From Planctomycetia bacterium (GTDB lineage: Bacteria > Planctomycetota > UBA11346): a stretch of DNA of 5,561 bases. The notes below the pieces were generated by a model that saw only the letters and a list, made by a program, of their open reading frames with translations, did not search any database and was not told where the DNA came from. Location of the stretch: the NCBI GenBank assembly GCA_005801395.1, contig SYDV01000430.1, positions 1 through 5,561 on the forward strand, in the 5' to 3' direction. Positions 1 to 5,561 of the stretch are shown in pieces. Every line of letters begins with the position of its first letter. Position 1 is the stretch's first letter. Made by a program: the position numbers and the translations under genes.

Positions 1-1817
1 CAATCACCGGTATGGTTTGGAATGGCCCAACGTAAACCGGCGACGGTTTGATAAACGATGGACACTTTTCCTTGCCAAGACAAATCCTTCGGACGAACTA
101 AGTCGCTGATTTTCTTGGAAATTTCTTCGTCGCTAAACGGTGCGTAAATACGTTTCACGTGATTGACCGTGTGCGGATGTGACGATGCCACTTCATCCTT
201 ACAGGCTTGATAAACCTCATTCAGCACTTCGCCTTGACCTCGCTCTTTTAATAAAGCAACAGTGGCTTCAAAGGCAATAAATTTACCCAACTCACTCATA
301 TCGATACCGTAACAATCAGGATAACGAATTTGCGGCGCGGAAGATAACACCACGATTTGTTTAGGATCAAGGCGTGACAACATGCGCAAAATACTTTGTC
401 GCAGTGTCGTTCCACGTACGATCGAATCGTCAATTACCACTAAATTGTCTTCGCCAGGGCGCAAAATACCGCGCGTAATATCATAGGCGTGACTCACTAA
501 ATCAGTACGATCGCTATCACCGCTTATAAAGGTACGTAATTTAGCGTCTTTAATCGCTGCTTTTTCTTGCCACGGACGTACTGATAATATCGCTTTCAAC
601 GTGACTTGATTGAGCGTTCCCGAGACTTGATGGCACAGGATTTCCTGTTCTTTCCATTCGGCCAAATGCGCTTCGAGACCTTCTAGCAAACCGTAATAAG
701 CCGACTCTGCGGTATTAGGGATATAGCCAATAACCGTTCGTGCCAAATCATAATCAATGGCTTTAAGCAAGGCTGGCACTAATTCACGGCCAAGCGCTTT
801 GCGTTCACGATAAATATCAGCGTCGTTGCCGCGACTAAAATAAATGCGTTCAAAGGTGCACGATTTGCGTTCTCGGATCGGTAAAATTTCAACTTCTTTT
901 GCTTGGCCGGTATGCGATATAATAATAGCTGAACCAGGCGTGACTTCTTTCACGGCACTCGGATCAACGTTAAAACAAGTAACTAAGGCTACGCGTTCAC
1001 TGGCGACTGCCACGACTTCGTCATCTTCATACCAAAACCCAGGACGAATGCCGGATGGATCACGCATGGCAAACGACACGCCATGGCCAACCATCCCCAC
1101 CATAAAATAACCACCATCCCATGACTGTGACGCTTTGCGCAATACGCGCCCCATATCCAATTCTTCGGCAATTTTACTAGCTAACGCATCTCCACTGAGA
1201 CCTTGATTTTGCCCCCGACGAACCAGAGCTTCGTTTGCAACATCCAAGAAATGGCCGATTTTTTCCATCATCGTAGAGGTGTCAGCATCACCAGTCGGAT
1301 GCTGACCTAGCCCCACCAACATATTAAATAATTCATCCGCGTTAGTTAGATTAAAATTTCCAGCTAAACTCAAATAGCGACTCGGCCAATTGCTTGAACG
1401 TGCGTAAGGATGGCAGACATCCATACCATTGCCGCCATGCGTTCCGTAACGCAAATGGCCCATATAAATTTCACCGAGATACGGGTAATGCCGTTTAAGT
1501 TTTTTCTCGTCGTTCAGATCAATATGCAAATCACGGGTCAAATTGGCTAAATCGTCGTGGATGTTTTTCCACATACGATCCAAACAATTAACGCCGTATT
1601 CACGACTGCGGAAATAATATTGCTGTCCAAACGGCATGTGCTGTTTCAGCACACACATACCAGAGCCATCTTGTCCACGATTACGCTGTTTTTCCATCAA
1701 CAGATATAATTTTTTCAGACCCCATAATGGGCTGCCATAGGTTTCGCGATAATAAGCCAGCGGTTTTTTCAATCGCACAATCGCAACGCCGCATTCATGT
1801 TTGATCGGGTCGCTCAT
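1..1817 (-). CDS. purF: Amidophosphoribosyltransferase (long PurF-like form), C-terminus cut by window edge
   Basis: Predicted cytoplasmic enzyme joining a class II glutamine amidotransferase (Ntn hydrolase) to a PRPP-using phosphoribosyltransferase; PurF makes 5-phosphoribosylamine from PRPP and glutamine, the committed step of purine synthesis. The frame is open for 605 codons from ATG 1817 to the left edge. The start MSDPIKHECGV puts the likely nucleophile at Cys9, implying removal of an 8-residue propeptide. Glutaminase motifs follow: RNRGQDGSG (45-53), GHLRYGTHGG (120-129, Arg123), AGNFNLTN (152-159) and RDPSGIRP (252-259). The PRPP loop VVIDDSIVRGTT lies at 460-471 and YGIDM at 503-507. 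The protein is longer than the roughly 470-510 residues of usual PurF. It has inserts in the glutaminase half and a C-terminal extension after residue 507, resembling the long form I recall from Bacteroidetes. No iron-sulfur cysteine pattern is visible. The start is supported by GGAG seven bases upstream and an ATGA overlap with the preceding small ORF. The family call is firm; whether it is the sole PurF or a paralogue is unknown. Confidence 0.9.
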   Translation of the reverse strand, partial: MSDPIKHECGVAIVRLKKPLAYYRETYGSPLWGLKKLYLLMEKQRNRGQDGSGMCVLKQHMPFGQQYYFRSREYGVNCLDRMWKNIHDDLANLTRDLHIDLNDEKKLKRHYPYLGEIYMGHLRYGTHGGNGMDVCHPYARSSNWPSRYLSLAGNFNLTNADELFNMLVGLGQHPTGDADTSTMMEKIGHFLDVANEALVRRGQNQGLSGDALASKIAEELDMGRVLRKASQSWDGGYFMVGMVGHGVSFAMRDPSGIRPGFWYEDDEVVAVASERVALVTCFNVDPSAVKEVTPGSAIIISHTGQAKEVEILPIRERKSCTFERIYFSRGNDADIYRERKALGRELVPALLKAIDYDLARTVIGYIPNTAESAYYGLLEGLEAHLAEWKEQEILCHQVSGTLNQVTLKAILSVRPWQEKAAIKDAKLRTFISGDSDRTDLVSHAYDITRGILRPGEDNLVVIDDSIVRGTTLRQSILRMLSRLDPKQIVVLSSAPQIRYPDCYGIDMSELGKFIAFEATVALLKERGQGEVLNEVYQACKDEVASSHPHTVNHVKRIYAPFSDEEISKKISDLVRPKDLSWQGKVSIVYQTVAGLRWAIPNHTGD

Positions 1818-1900
1818 CGCGTCACTCCACTCAGCGGTTGAATAAGAGAAACCGAAATTCGGCCATCAACTTTAACGCTTAAGCCAAACGTTTTCGGCAT
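1814..1900 (-). CDS. 28-codon ORF coupled to both serS and purF-like gene; function unknown
   Basis: A short open frame fills the whole gap between serS and the purF-like gene. Its ATG (1900-1898) shares its A with the last base of the serS stop (TGATG), and its stop TGA (1816-1814) overlaps the purF-like start (ATGA). A GGAG sequence lies ten bases upstream of its ATG, inside the end of serS. The peptide begins MPKTFGLSVK and ends PLSGVTR; it is mildly basic, with alternating hydrophobic residues (VKVDGRISVSLI) that would suit a beta hairpin, and has no membrane segment or cysteine. I do not recognise it. It may be a real microprotein, a leader that carries ribosomes from serS to the purF-like start, or a chance frame. 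The two stop/start overlaps together with a Shine-Dalgarno-like sequence argue against pure chance, but nothing here proves translation. Confidence 0.45.
   Translation of the reverse strand: MPKTFGLSVKVDGRISVSLIQPLSGVTR
1825..1828 (-). promoter_or_regulatory. Shine-Dalgarno of the purF-like gene
   Basis: GGAG on the minus strand, seven bases before ATG 1817. It lies in the last codons of the 28-codon ORF, so ribosomes finishing that ORF would pass over it. It fixes the purF-like start and places Cys9 correctly behind a short propeptide. Confidence 0.65.
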
Positions 1901-3180
1901 CACGCTTGGGCTCCAATGCGTTCACAGCCGCCCATATAAGCACGCAGTACTTCTGGAACGATGATTGATCCATCAGCCTGTTGATAGGTTTCCAAGATGG
2001 CGATTAAGCATCGCGGCAATGCCAAACCCGAGCCATTGATCGTATGCAGGTGTTGTGGCTTTTCGCCTGCGGCTGGGCGATAACGCAGATTCGCGCGACG
2101 CGCTTGGAAATCCGTGAAGGTCGAACAGCTGCTAACTTCTAACCACGATTGAGTACCGGCGCTCCATACTTCTAAATCGTACGTATGAGCGGAACTAAAT
2201 CCGGTGTCGCCAGTGCAGAGTTCCAGCACACGATAATGAAGGTCCAATTGTTGCAGCAGGCTTTCCGCATGACCGCGCAAGGTCAATAAATCCGCGTTTG
2301 AATTTTCTGGTTTGGTTAACCACACAATTTCAACTTTATCGAATTGATGCACGCGCGTCATGCCACGCGTACCAATACCAGCCGCACCAGCTTCGCGACG
2401 GAAACAGGGCGTATGCGAAGTATACTTAATCGGTAATTGCGCGGCCTCTAAAATTTCGCCCGCGTGATAATTAGTAACCGGGACTTCTGCCGTAGGGATT
2501 AATAACAATTCATCATCACGGCAATGGTACAATTGATCGGCAAATTTTGGTAACTGCCCGGTGCCTTGCATGGCGCTGGGCAGAACCACATATGGCACCG
2601 CTAATTCGGTGTAGCCGTGCTTGATCGTATGTGTGTCTAAAAACCATGAGATTAATCCGCGGGCTAACCGTGCACCCGCACCTTTAAGTACAACAAAACC
2701 AGATCCTGATAATTTTGCTGCTCGATCAAAATCCATAATATCGAGCGCAGGACCTAAATCCCAATGTGCTTTAGCCGGAAATGTAAATTTCGGCACCGTT
2801 CCCCAGGTCGCGACAACTTTATTATCACTCGCATCCTTGCCCGTTGGCACATGCGACAAACACGCATTCGGTAAATGCAGTAATTGATCATGTAATTGCT
2901 GCTCAATAACGATGCGTTGATCGTCCACGTGTTTAGCTTGATCACCCAACAGGCGGGCATTTTCTTTTGCCACTGCCACATCTTGGCCATTTTTTGCAGC
3001 CATCCCAATCGCTTTACTAGCCGCATTCACCGCAGCTTTCGCGGTCTCAAATGCGGTTTTCAGTTCGCGCACTTGAGCATCCAGAGCCAGTAGTGCATCA
3101 ACATCAACGTGAGCACCACGTGCACCCCAAGCGGCACGAAAATGGGCGGGGTCCTTGCGCAGAGCAGCGAGATCAATCAT
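1900..3180 (-). CDS. serS: Serine--tRNA ligase (SerRS)
   Basis: Cytoplasmic class II aminoacyl-tRNA synthetase that activates serine with ATP and charges tRNA-Ser (and tRNA-Sec where present). The 426 residues match the normal length of bacterial SerRS. Residues 1-105 form the tRNA-binding domain with the long antiparallel coiled-coil arm; the opening MIDLAALRKDPAHFRAAW is typical and supports ATG 3180. In the catalytic domain TAEVP (230-234) is part of the serine pocket. Motif 2 runs from CFRREAGAAG (259-268) through TRGMTRVHQFDKVE (271-284). The block SSAHTYDLEVW (329-339) and SWLEVSSCSTFTDFQARR (345-362) lines the active site. Motif 3 is NGSGLALPR (382-390), followed by QQADGSIIVPEVLRAYMGG. 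All expected catalytic residues appear intact. There is no strong Shine-Dalgarno before the start (only a weak GAAAG), so initiation may use a leader feature or coupling to upstream translation. It is the first confidently identified gene of the leftward run. Confidence 0.97.
   Translation of the reverse strand: MIDLAALRKDPAHFRAAWGARGAHVDVDALLALDAQVRELKTAFETAKAAVNAASKAIGMAAKNGQDVAVAKENARLLGDQAKHVDDQRIVIEQQLHDQLLHLPNACLSHVPTGKDASDNKVVATWGTVPKFTFPAKAHWDLGPALDIMDFDRAAKLSGSGFVVLKGAGARLARGLISWFLDTHTIKHGYTELAVPYVVLPSAMQGTGQLPKFADQLYHCRDDELLLIPTAEVPVTNYHAGEILEAAQLPIKYTSHTPCFRREAGAAGIGTRGMTRVHQFDKVEIVWLTKPENSNADLLTLRGHAESLLQQLDLHYRVLELCTGDTGFSSAHTYDLEVWSAGTQSWLEVSSCSTFTDFQARRANLRYRPAAGEKPQHLHTINGSGLALPRCLIAILETYQQADGSIIVPEVLRAYMGGCERIGAQA
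1911..1914 (-). promoter_or_regulatory. Shine-Dalgarno-like site before the 28-codon ORF
   Basis: GGAG on the minus strand with a ten-base spacer to ATG 1900, located in the final codons of serS. The spacing is slightly long but usable. It is also simply the codons for the end of SerRS, so it could be coincidental. Confidence 0.35.
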
Positions 3181-3316
3181 CGGTTTTGAGTCTTTCGAGC
3201 AACGTGGCCAGGGCGTCGGGGGAGCTTACATCACGGAGTGATCGAGCAAGGGGAGCAGCCAGCATCACCTCGGCAAACCAAAACCAAAGTGCACTTGTGC
3301 GCTTACGATTGTCCAA
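3173..3316 (-). CDS. Possible 47-codon ORF overlapping the serS start; doubtful
   Basis: The frame that ends at TGA 3175-3173, eight bases inside serS, is open back to a TAG at 3412-3410 (78 codons). No ATG lies near its beginning. Usable starts are TTG 3316 (47 codons) or an internal ATG at 3265 (about 30 codons). From the TTG, the product would start with a basic stretch (DNRKRT), then a hydrophobic run (SALWFWFAEVMLAAPLA) that could be a short membrane helix, then an amphipathic tail ending LLERLKTDD. An overlap with serS would help explain the lack of a serS ribosome site. Against it, there is no well-spaced Shine-Dalgarno before the TTG. The segment is also unusually GC-rich, which lengthens chance frames, and I recognise no family. 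A structured leader RNA is an equally good reading. Confidence 0.22.
   Translation of the reverse strand: MDNRKRTSALWFWFAEVMLAAPLARSLRDVSSPDALATLLERLKTDD
3230..3268 (-). repeat. Three alternating copies of ATCAC/GTGAT (competing stems)
   Basis: On the plus strand ATCAC occurs at 3230-3234 and 3264-3268, with GTGAT between them at 3238-3242. In a leftward transcript the central copy can pair with either flank, giving two mutually exclusive five-pair stems about 50-90 bases before the serS start. The stems are short and no U-run follows, so this is weak evidence for a switch. Confidence 0.4.
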
Positions 3317-3323
3317 GGTGCAC
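3284..3323. repeat. Imperfect direct repeat CCAARGTGCAC
   Basis: CCAAAGTGCAC at 3284-3294 and CCAAGGTGCAC at 3313-3323 differ at one position and are 29 bases apart. Each contains the palindrome GTGCAC. They may be protein-binding half sites, parts of RNA stems, or chance. Confidence 0.4.
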
Positions 3324-3462
3324 GGACCAAGCTCCGCACCTTCCCAACCTGAGGGTGACCGCAGCCCTACCTGTAAAGGCTTTGGTCGATTGTCACTTAT
3401 GCCGAAATACTAGCGTTTCGATAGGTTCCATGCGCAAAGTGGGGATAACCTTAGATGCTCTC

Positions 3463-3488
3463 TCATGAAATTTCTGATACGTCATGAA
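3463..3488. repeat. TCATGAA direct repeat pair, possible operator
   Basis: TCATGAA at 3463-3469 and again at 3482-3488, repeating every 19 bases, about two helical turns. The core TCATGA is itself a palindrome. The second copy ends 36 bases before the ATG at 3525, a suitable place for a regulator, but no known site is recognised. Confidence 0.35.
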
Positions 3489-3508
3489 TCTTCTACACGT
3501 TTGCCCAC

Positions 3509-3514
3509 AAGGAG
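3509..3514 (+). promoter_or_regulatory. Shine-Dalgarno of the PVC secreted-protein gene
   Basis: AAGGAG with a ten-base spacer to ATG 3525. It is the best ribosome site in the window and supports this start, which places a signal peptide at the N-terminus. Confidence 0.75.
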
Positions 3515-3524
3515 TCGTTTAACT

Positions 3525-5561
3525 ATGTCTATCGTCCCGTCGCTTCGCCATTTCACCAAGACTGGGCTGTGTGCCTTAACCTGCACAACCCCCTTAGCTG
3601 CGCTAGACCAAGCCTTCGAAATTCACGACTTTGCTGCTCCTCCACAAGTCAGTTGGCCGGTATCGTTAGCCGCTGCTGCTAATGGTGATGTGTATGTCTC
3701 TTCTGACCAAAACGGTTCGCTCGGTAAAGCAAAAGGCATGGGCAAGATTGTCCGCCTACGCGACACCGATAACGATGGCAAAGCTGATCAATTTATTAAT
3801 TTCGTCCCCGATGTCGACAGCCCACGTGGTGGGCATTTAGTTGGCGATACTTTTTATTTAATTCACCCTCCCTACATGAGTTCTTTCCGTGATACCAACG
3901 GTGACGGAATATCTGATGAGCAGAAACAATTAGTGGTTGGTTTTGGTGGCGGTATCGAACACCCACGTGGTGCCGATCACACCACCAACGGTCTGCGCAT
4001 GGGTATTGATGGATGGATTTACGTGGCGGTGGGAGATTTTGGCATGGCCGACGCCAAAGGCGCTGATGGCACGCGTTACACCATGTATGGCGGCGGCGTT
4101 GCTCGCGTTCGTCCTGACGGCAGTGAATTAGAAGGTTACGCACTGATGGTGCGAAATATTTACGACGTCGCCATTTCTCCTGAATTAGACATTTTTTCTC
4201 GTGATAACACCAATGACGGCAAAGGATGGAACACCCGTTTTCATCATTTTACCAATTTAGGAGATCACGGTTATCCACGTTTGTATCAAAACTTTGCCAA
4301 TGAAGCGATTAGTCCCCTCAATGACTTTGGCGGTGGATCTGGCACGGGCGGATTGTGGATTCATGAGCCAGGTTTCCCAAAAGATTTTGGCAACACCTTG
4401 CTGACATGCGATTGGACCACCGGTAATATTTATCATAATCCGGTAACTCGTGAATTTTCCAGTTATTCGGTAAAGCAGGATGTCTTTTTGAAATTACCCA
4501 GAGCAACCGATATCGATGTCGACGGTTTTTCACGTCTGTACATCGCCGACTGGCGCAACGGTGGATTTAATCATGCGAAAGATGGAAAACCGGTAGGCGT
4601 CATCCAACAAATAACCTGCCCGACAGAAAAACCAGCTCAGTATGTCGAGGTCACCAAATCCAGTAACGAAGAATTAGTTTCTTTAATCACTTCGCGCAGC
4701 GGCGTCCAACGCCTGGAAGCACAATGGGAAATAGTAAAACGCGGCACCACAGGCGCTGAAGAAACAAAACGAAACAACCGTGATGCGTTAGGAAAAGGCT
4801 TACTCATCTCAGTAAAAAATAAAGATTACCCAGGCTACGCCCGCATCGCCGCACTATTTACCTACAAACAATTGTTAGGCAAAGACAGTACGCCCGCGTT
4901 CATTGAATTAGTCCAAGATGCTGAAATGCGCGAATACGCCTTGCGTGCGATGGCTGATCGAAAGAGCCAATTAGCCGATGTTCCCGTTGCTGTTTTCACC
5001 GCCGCACTCACGGACAAAAATCCACGAGTGGTGTTACAAGCATTAATCGGCCTGCAACGTCTGGATGATAAAACCAGCGCCTCAGCGATTTTGGCCGCTT
5101 CCACCACCTGGAAAGATGGCGGTGTCTCGCCGCGCTTGCAGCACACTGCAGTAACTACGCTGGTCAGTCTCGCTAACGCTGATGTTTTATTATCGTCGGT
5201 CAAAGACCTCAGCACTCGTTCAATTGCGCTACAATCTCTCCAACGCTTACACCGTCCCGATGTCGTCACTGGTTTAATCAGCATCGCTGATTCGACGAAA
5301 GATGAGAGTCTTCACTACGATGTACTCGGCGCACTTGCTCGCCTTAGTTTCCAAGAAAAACCCTGGGATTTGAAAGCGTGGTGGTCAACCCGCCCCGATG
5401 ACCGTGGTCCCTATTTTGAAACGCTCGCCTGGGAATCGACCCCCTCCATTACCGCCGCTTTAGAGAATGGATTTTCTAAAATTCCTAAATCACGTCAGGG
5501 TGAATACCTGGATACCTTAGCTAAAAATCGCATCCCCGTTCCTGAACTTAAATTACCTGGA
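3525..5561 (+). CDS. Secreted PVC-type beta-propeller/HEAT-repeat protein ('putative membrane-bound dehydrogenase' family), C-terminus beyond window
   Basis: The frame is open for 679 codons to the right edge. Residues 1-26 look like a Sec signal peptide: basic SLRHFTK, hydrophobic GLCALTCTTPLA, likely cut near Ala25/Ala26. Neither early Cys sits in a good lipobox. Residues about 30-365 form a six-bladed-type propeller with markers of the Pirellula/Verrucomicrobium N-terminal domain: EHPRGADHTTNGLRMGIDGW (145-164), YVAVGDFG (166-173), VRNIYDVAISPELDIFSRDN (209-228) and DWTTGNIYH (296-304). Aspartate-rich loops likely to bind calcium are seen at 80-88 (DTDNDGKAD), 123-132 (DTNGDGISDE), 228-237 and 329-336. 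Residues about 435-610 are helical HEAT-like repeats. The motif WWSTRPDDRGPYFETLAWE (619-637) recurs in this family. Relatives often end in a CxxCH heme domain, which would lie outside the window. The dehydrogenase name is historical; substrate and activity are unknown. The gene is divergent from serS and has its own ribosome site, so it is probably separately regulated. Confidence 0.85.
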   Translation, partial: MSIVPSLRHFTKTGLCALTCTTPLAALDQAFEIHDFAAPPQVSWPVSLAAAANGDVYVSSDQNGSLGKAKGMGKIVRLRDTDNDGKADQFINFVPDVDSPRGGHLVGDTFYLIHPPYMSSFRDTNGDGISDEQKQLVVGFGGGIEHPRGADHTTNGLRMGIDGWIYVAVGDFGMADAKGADGTRYTMYGGGVARVRPDGSELEGYALMVRNIYDVAISPELDIFSRDNTNDGKGWNTRFHHFTNLGDHGYPRLYQNFANEAISPLNDFGGGSGTGGLWIHEPGFPKDFGNTLLTCDWTTGNIYHNPVTREFSSYSVKQDVFLKLPRATDIDVDGFSRLYIADWRNGGFNHAKDGKPVGVIQQITCPTEKPAQYVEVTKSSNEELVSLITSRSGVQRLEAQWEIVKRGTTGAEETKRNNRDALGKGLLISVKNKDYPGYARIAALFTYKQLLGKDSTPAFIELVQDAEMREYALRAMADRKSQLADVPVAVFTAALTDKNPRVVLQALIGLQRLDDKTSASAILAASTTWKDGGVSPRLQHTAVTTLVSLANADVLLSSVKDLSTRSIALQSLQRLHRPDVVTGLISIADSTKDESLHYDVLGALARLSFQEKPWDLKAWWSTRPDDRGPYFETLAWESTPSITAALENGFSKIPKSRQGEYLDTLAKNRIPVPELKLPG

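Larger units (their letters stand above)
3190..3410 (-). other. GC-rich segment upstream of serS, possible structured leader RNA
   Basis: By hand count, bases 3201-3380 are about 59% GC, against about 43% for 3421-3520. On the serS strand the segment holds several foldable elements. One is a hairpin pairing GGTGC with GCACC and GGA with TCC (about 3321-3344). Another is a GCAC/GTGC stem around 3291-3301. A third is a perfect five-base stem, GTGAT/ATCAC, at 3230-3242. I could not match it to a known riboswitch, T-box, tmRNA, RNase P RNA or SRP RNA. A fragment resembles SRP helix 8 (CAGGT followed by GGGAAGG), but the invariant loop residues do not follow. Strand is assigned because it precedes serS, not from proof of transcription. 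Confidence 0.35.
3414..3524. promoter_or_regulatory. Divergent intergenic region, probable promoters for serS side and plus-strand gene
   Basis: This AT-richer stretch separates the leftward serS transcript from the rightward secreted-protein gene, so at least the rightward promoter should lie here. I could not identify convincing -35/-10 pairs on either strand. It contains two TCATGAA direct repeats and the ribosome site of the rightward gene. Confidence 0.45.

Noticed and set aside
3320..3370. Minus-strand resemblance to SRP RNA helix 8 (CAGGT...GGGAAGG)
   Set aside because: The bases flanking the tetraloop do not pair and the near-invariant AGCAGCC side is absent, so it is not SRP RNA.
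3051..3413. 120-codon plus-strand open frame
   Set aside because: Antisense to the start of serS, with a low-complexity, Arg/Ser/Pro/Gln-rich product and no ribosome site; a shadow frame.
3440..3448. Single DnaA-box-like TGGGGATAA (complement TTATCCCCA)
   Set aside because: One mismatch to the consensus, a single copy, and no origin-type gene context.
3410..3466. ATG 3466 frame that reaches TAG 3412-3410 in the same phase as the frame overlapping serS, suggesting a gene broken by one stop
   Set aside because: No ribosome site, the upstream 18 codons lie in promoter-like AT-richer DNA, and there is no homologue I can name; one in-frame stop is not enough to call a pseudogene.
3238..3468. Plus-strand frame from GTG 3238 with CxxC...CxxC (CPRC and CHLC), resembling a zinc ribbon
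   Set aside because: No Shine-Dalgarno before the GTG, no recognised family, and it lies antisense to the serS leader in GC-rich sequence where long chance frames are expected. It runs through the divergent promoter region.
4862..5284. 140-codon minus-strand frame under the HEAT region
   Set aside because: Antisense to a well-supported CDS, and the product shows no recognisable domain; a shadow frame.

Overview
The window looks like a chromosomal fragment from a member of the PVC superphylum, most probably Verrucomicrobiota. The main clue is the plus-strand gene at the right. It encodes a secreted beta-propeller plus HEAT-repeat protein of the 'putative membrane-bound dehydrogenase' type, which is expanded almost only in Verrucomicrobiota and Planctomycetota. 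The base composition is moderate, roughly half GC by eye. The lineage is inferred from protein family alone; no rRNA or other marker is present.

Layout. Bases 1-3180 are transcribed leftwards as a compact run: seryl-tRNA synthetase (serS, 1900-3180), a 28-codon open frame that fits exactly between its neighbours (1814-1900), and a long amidophosphoribosyltransferase-type protein (purF-like, 1-1817, C-terminus cut by the window). The serS stop overlaps the small ORF's ATG (TGATG), and the small ORF's stop overlaps the purF-like ATG (ATGA). This suggests one translationally coupled operon. Bases 3181-3524 contain no confidently recognised gene. The serS-proximal part (about 3190-3410) is markedly GC-rich (about 59% by hand count over 3201-3380), has several short inverted and direct repeats, and is open in more than one frame. 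It could be a structured leader RNA, a small unannotated gene, or the remnant of one. The part next to the plus-strand gene (3414-3524) is AT-richer (about 43% GC) and is probably the divergent promoter region. From 3525 to the right edge a PVC-type secreted propeller/HEAT protein is read rightwards, and its C-terminus is also cut off.

How the genes fit together. serS charges tRNA-Ser. The purF-like enzyme would transfer glutamine-derived ammonia to PRPP, the first step of purine synthesis. They are housekeeping genes that share a transcript rather than a pathway. The divergent gene encodes an exported protein and is probably regulated separately. No mobile element, CRISPR array, tRNA, rRNA or clear terminator was found. 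The items most worth a second look are the coupled 28-codon ORF and the GC-rich segment upstream of serS.
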